Of a stretch of 64,000 nucleotides of DNA, positions 16,588 to 25,697 are shown one piece after another. Under the pieces are notes generated by a model that was not told the origin of the DNA, did not search any database, and saw nothing but the letters and a program-made list of their open reading frames with translations. The stretch comes from Rhodococcus sp. 06-462-5. Lineage in GTDB: Bacteria > Actinomycetota > Actinomycetes > Mycobacteriales > Mycobacteriaceae. Both the position numbers and the translations under genes were made by a program. Position 1 is the first letter of the stretch. Every line of letters starts with the position of its first letter. The stretch is from assembly GCF_002258315.1 (NCBI RefSeq), contig NZ_NOYD01000053.1:24704-88703 (forward strand), written 5' to 3'.

Positions 16588-17268
16588 ATGAAGCGAATTC
16601 TCCTCGTCATCCTCACCGCTCTCAGTCTTGTCGCGTGCGGAAACTCGGACGAACCGGGCGCAGCGCCGGCCACTGCTGCCCCCACCACGGCGTTCACCTC
16701 GCGCGCTCAGGCCCCGGCCACCCAGCCACAGGCCCAGCAGGACGAGGGCCGGCCGATCGTCGACGCCGGGGGCGCAGAGCCGAACGGTCCGGTCGACTCG
16801 AACACCGAAGAGCTACCGGAGAACAACTCCCTGCCCGACGGCGAACAGCATGCACCGGGCTCGGAGTACCCCATCTGCCTGGGGCTGGACTCCACGAGGG
16901 TGGTCGACGCGGTCGCGTCGTTGCCGGAGTACTTCCCGGGCGAGCCGTGGATCGCAACGAAAATCGGTGACGCCTGCGCGCCGTTCACCTGGGTGCGAGC
17001 CGACACCGGCGGGACCGTGTCGTCTCCGACGCACCTTCTCTTCTTCGCAGGTCACAACTACGACTACCTGGGCACAGCGACGCTCGAGCCCACCGCGTTC
17101 ACCTCGGTGGTGGGCCAGACCGCCGACACCGTCACCGTGAACTACCGCTGGCCTCTCGCGAACGACGCCAACGCGAATCCGACCGGCGGCCCGGTGACGA
17201 TCGACTATCGGTGGGACGGGACGCAGGTCACCATGATCGGCACCCTCCCGCCCGAGGTCATCGGCTAG
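16588..17268 (+). CDS. LppP/LprE-family lipoprotein
   Basis: A 226-residue exported lipoprotein. The signal MKRILLVILTALSLVAC ends in a lipobox with Cys17; a Pro/Ala/Thr/Gln-rich linker of about 80 residues follows. The folded part begins at YPICLGLDSTRVVDAVASLP and has two more Cys (ICLG, DACAPFTW). The blocks HLLFFAGHNYDYLGTAT and VTVNYRWPLANDANANPTGGP are typical of the mycobacterial LppP/LprE domain. The function of the family is unknown; some members influence virulence or transport in mycobacteria. ATG 16588 is chosen because it gives an exact lipoprotein signal. Its stop overlaps that of the convergent MBL-fold gene. Confidence 0.8.
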   Translation: MKRILLVILTALSLVACGNSDEPGAAPATAAPTTAFTSRAQAPATQPQAQQDEGRPIVDAGGAEPNGPVDSNTEELPENNSLPDGEQHAPGSEYPICLGLDSTRVVDAVASLPEYFPGEPWIATKIGDACAPFTWVRADTGGTVSSPTHLLFFAGHNYDYLGTATLEPTAFTSVVGQTADTVTVNYRWPLANDANANPTGGPVTIDYRWDGTQVTMIGTLPPEVIG

Positions 17269-17903
17269 ATCGAGACGGACGATTCCTCGGGAAGCTCGCG
17301 GATTTCGGCGTCGGACATTTCCTTGAACCGGCCGTAGTAGATGCCCCTGGCCTGTTCCGCGACGATGGCCTGGTGGATGGGGAATGCCATCCTCGGAGCC
17401 ACCGCGCGCAGGAACTCGACGGTCTCGGAGAGTTTCGACCACGGCGCGGCTGCGGGAAGCGCGAGCACCTCGACCTGCTGCTCGGGGACGAACAGCGAGT
17501 CGCCCGGATGGAAGAGCTGGCCTGGATTCTCCGGGGTGCCGAGCAGGTAGCCGGTGTTGTCGATCTCGGGTAGCTCGGGATGGATGACGGCGTGCGTGCC
17601 ACCGACACCGGTGACCGTGATGCCGCCGACGGCGAAGGCCTTGCCTGCGGGAGCTGCCGCCCATTTGCTGCCGAGCTGGCCTGCGGTCATCGGATCGGCG
17701 TGCAGTGCCGCTCGCGGATTCGCCTCGACGAGCGCGGGAAGTCGTTGCAGATCAACGTGATCCGGATGCTGATGGGTGACGAGGATCGCGTCGAGTCCGG
17801 TGATGCCCTCGAACCCGTGAGAGAACGTGCCGGGATCGAACAACACGGTGGTGCCGTTGAGTTCGACGAGAACGCAGGAATGTCCGAAGTGTGTCAGCCG
17901 CAT
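17265..17903 (-). CDS. MBL-fold metal-dependent hydrolase
   Basis: A 212-residue beta-lactamase-fold protein of the UlaG-like/L-ascorbate-6-phosphate lactonase-related group. It starts MRLTHFGHSCVLVE and carries the metal motif THQHPDHVD (HxHxDH variant) near residue 55. A further ligand is in GGTHAVIH, and GDSLFVP is the Asp of the fold. Substrate is unknown. I chose ATG 17903, where family members start; a longer frame upstream runs into the purS promoter. It is divergent from purS and convergent with the lipoprotein gene. Confidence 0.85.
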   Translation of the reverse strand: MRLTHFGHSCVLVELNGTTVLFDPGTFSHGFEGITGLDAILVTHQHPDHVDLQRLPALVEANPRAALHADPMTAGQLGSKWAAAPAGKAFAVGGITVTGVGGTHAVIHPELPEIDNTGYLLGTPENPGQLFHPGDSLFVPEQQVEVLALPAAAPWSKLSETVEFLRAVAPRMAFPIHQAIVAEQARGIYYGRFKEMSDAEIRELPEESSVSI

Positions 17904-17948
17904 GGACTCCACAGTAAGCGCGGTTTCGCGCCTCCCGCCAGGGCTGCG

Positions 17949-17954
17949 TAGACT
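17949..17954 (+). promoter_or_regulatory. TAGACT -10 element upstream of purS
   Basis: TAGACT stands 50 bp before purS. The same hexamer precedes purF and purL; see the finding on shared promoters. A Shine-Dalgarno aaggag (17991-17996) is present, so this transcript has a leader. Confidence 0.4.
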
Positions 17955-18003
17955 CCCACCTGCCGGTAACTGTCTTGCTGTACGTATTTCAAGGAGCGCT
18001 TTC

Positions 18004-18255
18004 GTGGCCCGAGTCGTTGTCGATGTCATGCCCAAGGCCGAGATTCTCGATCCGCAGGGTCAGGCGATCGCAGGAGCGCTCGGCCGTCTGGGGATCTCCG
18101 GCGTGTCCGACGTCCGCCAGGGCAAGCGCTTCGAGCTCGAGGTCGACGACACCGTCGACGACGCTGAACTCGAGAAGATCGCAGAATCACTGCTGGCCAA
18201 CACCGTCATCGAGGACTGGACGGTCACTCGCGTGTCGGTCGAGCCCGTCGCATGA
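18004..18255 (+). CDS. purS: Phosphoribosylformylglycinamidine synthase subunit PurS
   Basis: An 83-residue small subunit that bridges PurL and PurQ in the three-part FGAM synthetase of Gram-positive bacteria and actinobacteria. It starts VARVVVDVMPKAEILDPQGQAI and contains the conserved VRQGKRFELEV strand. GTG 18004 has a good Shine-Dalgarno (aaggag, 7 nt). The last codons overlap purQ by 4 bp, which keeps the two subunits in step. purL is 5 kb downstream. Confidence 0.97.
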   Translation: MARVVVDVMPKAEILDPQGQAIAGALGRLGISGVSDVRQGKRFELEVDDTVDDAELEKIAESLLANTVIEDWTVTRVSVEPVA

Positions 18256-18929
18256 GCGCCCGCGTAGGTGTCATCACCTTCCCCGGAACCCTCGACGACG
18301 TCGACGCCTCCCGCGCGGTCACCCTCGCCGGTGGCGAGGCCGTCAGCCTGTGGCACGCCGACGCGGACCTGAAGAACGTCGACGCCATCGTCGTCCCCGG
18401 CGGATTCTCCTACGGCGACTATCTGCGGGCCGGCGCTATCGCTCGTTTCGCCCCCGTGATGGAGTCCGTCGTCAAGGCGGCCGAAGGCGGAATGCCGATC
18501 CTCGGCATTTGCAACGGCTTTCAGGTGCTCTGCGAGGTGGGCCTGCTCCCCGGAGCGCTGACCCGTAACCAGGGTCTGCACTTCGTCTGCCGCGATCAGT
18601 GGCTGAAGGTGGAGAACACCGACACCGCATGGTCGTCGCGATACGAGCCCGGCGCCGAGATCCTGATCCCGGTCAAGAACGCAGAAGGACGGTTCCAGGC
18701 ACCGCAGAACGTGCTCGACGAGCTCGAGGGCGAGGGTCGCGTCGTGTTCCGCTACAGCGGCACCAACCCGAACGGATCGCAGCGGGGGATCGCAGGTATC
18801 TCCTCGGCCAACGGTCGGGTCGTCGGTTTGATGCCGCACCCCGAACACGCCACCGAGCCGCTGACCGGACCGAGCGACGACGGCCTGGGCATCTTCTATT
18901 CGGCACTGGACACGATCGTCAACGCCTGA
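18252..18929 (+). CDS. purQ: Phosphoribosylformylglycinamidine synthase subunit PurQ (glutaminase)
   Basis: A 225-residue class I glutamine amidotransferase that supplies ammonia to PurL. The nucleophile is the Cys in GICNGFQVL (about residue 88), and the His-Glu pair is in MPHPEHATEPL near the C-terminus. VVPGGFSYGDYLRAGAIA is the usual PurQ oxyanion-side loop. ATG 18252 overlaps the end of purS (ATGA), so the two are coupled. Confidence 0.97.
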   Translation: MSARVGVITFPGTLDDVDASRAVTLAGGEAVSLWHADADLKNVDAIVVPGGFSYGDYLRAGAIARFAPVMESVVKAAEGGMPILGICNGFQVLCEVGLLPGALTRNQGLHFVCRDQWLKVENTDTAWSSRYEPGAEILIPVKNAEGRFQAPQNVLDELEGEGRVVFRYSGTNPNGSQRGIAGISSANGRVVGLMPHPEHATEPLTGPSDDGLGIFYSALDTIVNA

Positions 18930-18965
18930 CCCCAACCTGTCGGTGGCGGCGGTTATCGTGCCGCC

Positions 18966-19316
18966 ATGACACTGACATTGGGCATGATCACGTTCGATAC
19001 AACCGATCCGGAACCGCTCGCACGCTGGTGGGCTGCGCAGGCGGACGGAACGATAGTGGAGGAGAACGACGGCTGGTTCTACGTCATCGAACTCGCCGCC
19101 GCGCCGTACCGAATGGCGTTTCAGAAGGTCGACGACCCGACGCCCGGCAAGAATCGCGTCCACCTCGACATGACCACCGTTGACCTCGACGCTGAGGTCG
19201 CGCGGCTGGTCGAGGCGGGTGCAAGCGAAGTTGCGCAGCACACCATGGGCGACTTTCGCTGGGTGACACTGACCGACCCCGATGGGAATGTGTTCTGCGT
19301 GTCCGGGTCGCACTGA
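18966..19316 (+). CDS. VOC-family (glyoxalase/bleomycin-resistance-like) protein
   Basis: A 116-residue single-domain protein. It begins with the strand MTLTLGMITFDTTDPEPLARWW and ends WVTLTDPDGNVFCV, the common start and finish of VOC proteins of glyoxalase_6 type. A central NRVHLDMTT provides the likely metal His. Substrate is unknown. ATG 18966 lies 6 nt after TATCGT (18954-18959) with no Shine-Dalgarno, so it is probably leaderless and not a passive continuation of purSQ. Confidence 0.85.
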   Translation: MTLTLGMITFDTTDPEPLARWWAAQADGTIVEENDGWFYVIELAAAPYRMAFQKVDDPTPGKNRVHLDMTTVDLDAEVARLVEAGASEVAQHTMGDFRWVTLTDPDGNVFCVSGSH

Positions 19317-19323
19317 GCATCGA

Positions 19324-19656
19324 ATGCCGGCCCAGGCGTGGGTGACTCTGGTGGTGGGCGTCCTCGCCGTCGTCGGGGTCGCTCTCACCATTCGTCAGCG
19401 CACCGTCGCCGACAAACGAGCGCAGGCATGGCAGCGGATCACCTGGTGCCTCGACCACACAGTCAGCACGGACGACGCCGAAGCTGCCCTGGGGTGGGAT
19501 ATCTACGGGGCGGTCACAGATTCGCCACTCATAACCAGAACAGAACAGGACGTTCTCGTTGCCGTTGCCGATCGCGCCCTCCGACGCGCACTGGCGGAAC
19601 CCTCTGAATGCGAGGACACTGACAATCGAGTCGATGAGCTGGAGGAACCGCGATGA
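19324..19656 (+). CDS. Small membrane protein of unknown function
   Basis: 110 residues, not recognised. One membrane segment lies at the N-terminus (WVTLVVGVLAVVGVALTI, about residues 6-23), followed by a basic patch (RQRTVADKRAQAWQR) and a mostly acidic soluble tail ending VDELEEPR. The charge pattern predicts a cytoplasmic C-terminus. The start is 7 bp after the VOC stop. Its stop overlaps the ATG of the next small gene (ATGA), so the pair is probably made together. Alternative start: an upstream ATG at 19282 inside the VOC gene, less likely because it adds a polar stretch before the membrane segment. Confidence 0.6.
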   Translation: MPAQAWVTLVVGVLAVVGVALTIRQRTVADKRAQAWQRITWCLDHTVSTDDAEAALGWDIYGAVTDSPLITRTEQDVLVAVADRALRRALAEPSECEDTDNRVDELEEPR

Positions 19657-19814
19657 CCACCACCGAGGAACGCAAGATCAAAGCCGGGCGTCCGGAAGTC
19701 GCCGCGGCCGCCGCTCGCGCATCGATCGCAATCCGTGAACGCAACGGGCGTGAGGTACCTCAGTGGATTCGCGACGCCGCAGCGGGACGACCCACCGTCC
19801 CGCCGCCCGAATAG
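19653..19814 (+). CDS. 53-residue hydrophilic protein of unknown function
   Basis: Starts MTTTEERKIKAGRPEVAAAAAR and ends PTVPPPE. It is rich in Ala, Arg and Glu, has no membrane segment, and contains a likely amphipathic helix around residues 15-31 (AAAAARASIAIRERNGREV). ATG 19653 overlaps the TGA of the preceding membrane-protein gene, good evidence that it is translated by coupling. It may partner that protein. Not recognised as a known family; an antitoxin-like role would be speculation. Confidence 0.55.
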   Translation: MTTTEERKIKAGRPEVAAAAARASIAIRERNGREVPQWIRDAAAGRPTVPPPE

Positions 19815-19833
19815 CGCGCGTCCTCTCAGGACA

Positions 19834-19893
19834 CGAGCGCCCAGCATTCCGTCTCTGGAATGCGGGGCGTTCGTGGTGAATGCCAGGCGTTCG
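19834..19893. repeat. Three copies of a 16-bp motif forming a hairpin
   Basis: The motif GAATGCNNGGCGNTCG occurs at 19858-19873 and 19878-19893 in direct orientation, and as its reverse complement at 19834-19849. The first two oppose each other as a 17-bp stem with two mismatches around a 6-nt loop. It lies between convergent genes and may act as a terminator for both. Confidence 0.6.
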
Positions 19894-19908
19894 GACCGTC
19901 GAACACAG

Positions 19909-20817
19909 TCATGCCGCACACTCTCGCAGCTCGGTCACAGTCGAGGCGAAGATGCCGGTGGGTTCGATCGAGATCCCGTCGAACACCTGGCAGTACTCGC
20001 CGTCCCGCCAGAAGAACACCGAGCGAGACAGTGGGCTCGGTGTGTCACGACTGAACATATCCGCCAGATCGGCGAGCTCTGCTGCTGCCGCGAGCGCCAC
20101 GTCGGCGTTGCGCGGACGGTGAAAAACGAACTCGTAGGCATTGGGAACGACGAACAATACGCCGTACAGACATTCGCCGAGGTGCGCGGAGATCAGCGTG
20201 GTCATATCGGCAACCTTCGACGCGAGGTAGATCGAATCACCGCTGAGGACCTCGATGTCGATGCTGTTTCTGCTGAACATTCGGCCGTCCTCGAACTTCA
20301 GCGCTGCGGTGTTCCTTCGGCCGGCTGCCCAGGCGGCGTTCAGGTCTCGGCCGACGAGATGCCGATCTGCCAGTGTCACAGCGCGATTCGGAGAAGACAG
20401 GTTCAGCACCCGTCGCGGTGCGCCCGGCACGTCGAGTAGTGGGACGGAATACTCGTACTCGCACTCACCCATAGCCGCCAGGGCGGATGGAGCGATGACG
20501 CGCTCGCGCAGCCGCGAGTGGAATTCGTCGTCGGACAATCCGGTGAAGAACGTGGGATCCGCCTCGCGCATCGTCTCGATCATGAGGTCGACATGGCCGG
20601 CGATGATGCCGTCCCACGCCGATCGACTCACCCCGGAGCACCGGGCGAACACATTGTTCAGTGACATGCGAACGCCCGAGCCCACCGCCAAAGTCGTCGC
20701 GTCCTCGCGGTGAACCACCACCCCGCGCTTGCGAAATGCTTCGATCGTCTTCATCCGCACGATGGCGAATGTGGTCGCGTGAACTGCGCCGTAGTCAGGC
20801 AAAGAATGAAATTTCAT
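19909..20817 (-). CDS. Unknown protein, possibly DUF1444-like
   Basis: 302 residues, soluble, no signal peptide. It begins MKFHSLPDYGAVHATTFAI and has an RKRGVVVHREDATTLAV strand pair, a middle SAWDGIIAGHVDLMIETMR helix, and a C-terminal VVPNAYEFVFHRP followed by an Ala-rich helix. This order loosely recalls DUF1444 proteins of Firmicutes, but I could not confirm the family. ATG 20817 follows a GGGGGAC stretch on the minus strand. It is divergent from the aminopeptidase gene, and only 67 bp separate the starts. The gene is not part of the M. tuberculosis synteny in this region, so it may be an insertion in this lineage. Confidence 0.6.
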   Translation of the reverse strand: MKFHSLPDYGAVHATTFAIVRMKTIEAFRKRGVVVHREDATTLAVGSGVRMSLNNVFARCSGVSRSAWDGIIAGHVDLMIETMREADPTFFTGLSDDEFHSRLRERVIAPSALAAMGECEYEYSVPLLDVPGAPRRVLNLSSPNRAVTLADRHLVGRDLNAAWAAGRRNTAALKFEDGRMFSRNSIDIEVLSGDSIYLASKVADMTTLISAHLGECLYGVLFVVPNAYEFVFHRPRNADVALAAAAELADLADMFSRDTPSPLSRSVFFWRDGEYCQVFDGISIEPTGIFASTVTELRECAA

Positions 20818-20884
20818 CAAGTCGTCCCCCCGGTCGGTGTGTGCTCTCGAGGTGTTCGACGCGGCGGCTGCCACAATGGTTCCC

Positions 20885-22183
20885 ATGTCGACTCACGCCT
20901 CCGCAACCGGTCTCTGCAACTTCGTCGACGTGTCGCCGTCACCGTTCCACGTCTGCAACACGGTGTCGGTACAGCTCGAGGACGCCGGTTTCGTACGCCT
21001 CGAGGAGACCGACGCCTGGCCGACGGACCCGGGCCGCTACTACCTCGTTCGCGGCGGATCACTCGTCGCGTGGAGTACCGAGCACAGTAATTCGGGTCGT
21101 TCCGCAGGCTCCACTCCTGACGGCCCCTTCCGAATCGTCGGCGGGCACACCGACAGCCCCAACCTTCGCGTGAAGCAGCATCCCGATCTGCAATCCGCGG
21201 GCTGGCAGATGGTGGGCCTCGAACCGTACGGCGGTGCCTGGCTCAACTCCTGGCTCGATCGCGATCTGGGTATCTCCGGCCGGCTGAGTGTGCGCGACGG
21301 TAACACGGCCCGCGAGGTACTGGTGAAGGTCGACGAGCCCATTCTGCGAGTTCCGCAGCTGGCAATCCACCTGTCCGAGGATCGCAAGGGCGTCACCCTC
21401 GATCCGCAGCGACACGTCAATGCCATTTGGGGCGTGGGCAATTCACCTCAGTCCTTCATCGCCTACGTTGCCGAGCGAGAAGGCGTCGACCCGCATTCGG
21501 TATTGGGTTGGGAGTTGATGACACACGACCTCGCACCCAGTGCCGTCGTGGGTGTGGAGTCCGAATTGGTTAGTGCGCCGCGTCTGGACAATCAAGGAAC
21601 CTGTTACGCCGGAACTCAGGCTTTGCTTGCCGCAGTGGACAATCCGACCGCAGTGACGCCGGTGTTGGCACTGTTCGACCACGAGGAAGTCGGCAGTATG
21701 TCCGACCGCGGCGCGTTCTCGGACCTGCTGAACACAGTGCTCGAGCGCATCGTGCTGGGACGCGGCGGTGGGCGTGAGGAATTCCTGCGCACGATGGCCG
21801 GATCCATCTGTGCCTCGGGCGATATGGCGCACGCGACGCATCCCAACTATCCCGACCGGCACGAGCCCGCACACCGCATCGAACTGGGTGGGGGACCGGT
21901 ACTCAAGGTCAACCAGAATCTGCGCTACGCAACGGATTCCGCGGGAGCGGGGGCATTCGCGCTCGCCTGTGACCAGGCCGGAGTTCCCTTGCAGCGCTAC
22001 GTACATCGCGCCGATCTGCCGTGCGGATCGACCATCGGACCCATCACCGCGTCGCGCACCGGCCTGTCCACGGTGGACGTGGGTGCAGCGCAGCTGGCCA
22101 TGCATTCGTCGCGGGAATTGATGGGAGCCAGCGACGTGAAGTCCTACGCCGACGCGTTGGCGGCGTTCCTGGCTCCTGCCTGA
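20885..22183 (+). CDS. M18-family aspartyl aminopeptidase
   Basis: A 432-residue dizinc aminopeptidase that removes N-terminal Asp or Glu (or other residues) in the cytoplasm. Metal and catalytic segments are visible: GGHTDSPNLRVK (first His-Asp), APRLDNQGTCYAG (bridging Asp), LFDHEEVGS (catalytic Glu), SGDMAHATHPNYPDRHEP and the C-terminal ELMGASDV. The N-terminal SPSPFHVCNTV is also typical. I take ATG 20885; ATG 20876 would add three residues. M. tuberculosis has an M18 enzyme (pepC, Rv0800) at the matching position before purL. Confidence 0.95.
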   Translation: MSTHASATGLCNFVDVSPSPFHVCNTVSVQLEDAGFVRLEETDAWPTDPGRYYLVRGGSLVAWSTEHSNSGRSAGSTPDGPFRIVGGHTDSPNLRVKQHPDLQSAGWQMVGLEPYGGAWLNSWLDRDLGISGRLSVRDGNTAREVLVKVDEPILRVPQLAIHLSEDRKGVTLDPQRHVNAIWGVGNSPQSFIAYVAEREGVDPHSVLGWELMTHDLAPSAVVGVESELVSAPRLDNQGTCYAGTQALLAAVDNPTAVTPVLALFDHEEVGSMSDRGAFSDLLNTVLERIVLGRGGGREEFLRTMAGSICASGDMAHATHPNYPDRHEPAHRIELGGGPVLKVNQNLRYATDSAGAGAFALACDQAGVPLQRYVHRADLPCGSTIGPITASRTGLSTVDVGAAQLAMHSSRELMGASDVKSYADALAAFLAPA

Positions 22184-22197
22184 GCTCGATCGGCGGC

Positions 22198-22475
22198 GCA
22201 AACGCGCGCGCATTCGTCAGGTGCTCGCGGATTCGTGACCCGCTCGGTGGCGATTTCGCGCGCGTTCGGCAAACGCGCGCGCATTTGCGGGGATGGGGGC
22301 GGAGGGTGTGGGCGGAAGCTGAATACCGCGGCGCGACCCCGTTCGGAGTTCCCCGTTCCCCGTTTCTCGGTCGGCCAGTCGCAAACGCGCGCGCATTCGT
22401 CAGGTGCGCGCGGATTCGTGACCCGTGCGGTGGCAATTCCGCGCGCGTATGGCAAATGCGCGCGCATTTGCGGGG
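22198..22475. repeat. Two 95-bp GC-rich direct repeats with internal palindromes
   Basis: Copies at 22198-22292 and 22381-22475 are offset by exactly 183 bp and differ at only a few positions. Each begins gcaaacgcgcgcgcattcgt and ends with a second related arm. In copy 2 that arm is the perfect palindrome gcaaatgcgcgcgcatttgc (22452-22471). The 338-bp stretch between the aminopeptidase and the phosphorylase genes holds these repeats and no gene that I can support. The region between the copies (22293-22380) is not repeated. Confidence 0.8.
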
Positions 22476-22521
22476 GCGGGGGGTGGCAAGGGGTGAGCCA
22501 GCGACCCGACGCCCCCAAGAC

Positions 22522-23340
22522 CTACATCGGGCTCAGTTGCAGGCACGCGTCCGCCGCCAGCCAGAACAGTTGCTCGCGTACTGTCGTCGCCTTGGTCCAG
22601 CCGCGGTGATCCCAGTCGGCGGCGAGGGAGTCACCCGCGTACAGCAGTTGCGCGAATCGCACTCCGCGGAATCGGGCAACGGCGCAGAAGGCAGACGCCT
22701 CCATGTCGACCGTTCGGCAGCCTTCCTCGACGCGGCGGGACACGCGGGCACGGGTCTCACGGTAGAGGGCATCGGTGGTCCAGGATCGGCCGGTGACGAA
22801 GTCGACTCCGGCGTCGGTGAGCACCGACTGCAGCACGGCCACGCCTTCCGGATCGGCGTCGACCACTCGCCCCGGCGGTAGGTAATGGAACGAGGTGCCC
22901 TCGTCACGGAGGGCGCTGTCCACCACCATCACATGTCCCATGCCCAGGTCGTCGGACAGTGCCCCCGCGCCGCCGACGGCCACGAACTGCGTGCATCCCA
23001 TCGCGATGGCCTCTTCGAGGAACAGTGCGGCCAGCGGAGCGCCGACGCCGGGGTGGAAGACGGCAAGCTTCTCCCCGTTCCGTTCGATCTCGTAGACGGG
23101 GTGTTCGCCGTGCTCGGAGCGCATGACCGAGACGACTCGGGCGTCGCCTTTCGCGCAGATGCTCTCGATCACCTCGGAGAAGAAACAGACGACGGCTTTA
23201 GGCGGGACGTCGACTCCCTTGGCCACCATCGACGGGTCGATGACGCCCGTTTCGTCCAGATCGTCCTCGGTCAGCGCGATGTCCATCAGGTGATGTTCGC
23301 ACGAGGCGAAGTGCAGCCCTGCACGACCGATGCCGTACAT
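22522..23340 (-). CDS. Nucleoside phosphorylase (uridine phosphorylase/PNP-I fold)
   Basis: A 272-residue enzyme of the PNP/UDP family. GVGAPLAALFLEEAIAMGCTQFVAVGGAGAL covers the phosphate/nucleoside-binding loop, and TVDMEASAFCAVA is the ribose-binding Glu motif (MEA) of the family. YGIGRAGLHFASCEHHLMDIAL forms the N-terminus. It probably splits a nucleoside with phosphate in salvage; base specificity is not readable. ATG 23340 is chosen; ATG 23286 and ATG 23382 are also in frame. It is divergent from purL, with about 60 bp between them. Confidence 0.85.
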   Translation of the reverse strand: MYGIGRAGLHFASCEHHLMDIALTEDDLDETGVIDPSMVAKGVDVPPKAVVCFFSEVIESICAKGDARVVSVMRSEHGEHPVYEIERNGEKLAVFHPGVGAPLAALFLEEAIAMGCTQFVAVGGAGALSDDLGMGHVMVVDSALRDEGTSFHYLPPGRVVDADPEGVAVLQSVLTDAGVDFVTGRSWTTDALYRETRARVSRRVEEGCRTVDMEASAFCAVARFRGVRFAQLLYAGDSLAADWDHRGWTKATTVREQLFWLAADACLQLSPM

Positions 23341-23355
23341 GTCTGCGGGTCCCGA

Positions 23356-23361
23356 TAGACT
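23356..23361 (+). promoter_or_regulatory. TAGACT -10 element upstream of purL
   Basis: TAGACT stands 39 bp before GTG 23401, and a Shine-Dalgarno gaaggga (23384-23390) lies between. It matches the -10 of purS and purF. Confidence 0.4.
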
Positions 23362-23400
23362 CTCCCTGGCATTTCGCTCCATCGAAGGGACCTATTCCTC

Positions 23401-25692
<2,292 letters not shown>

Positions 25693-25697
25693 CCGAG

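Noticed and set aside
22198..22475. CRISPR array
   Set aside because: Only two repeat copies of 95 bp, internally palindromic, with no short regular spacers and no cas genes.
22021..22881. Open frame on the plus strand running through the 95-bp repeats
   Set aside because: It begins inside the aminopeptidase gene and ends inside the phosphorylase gene, and is carried only by the GC-rich repeats.
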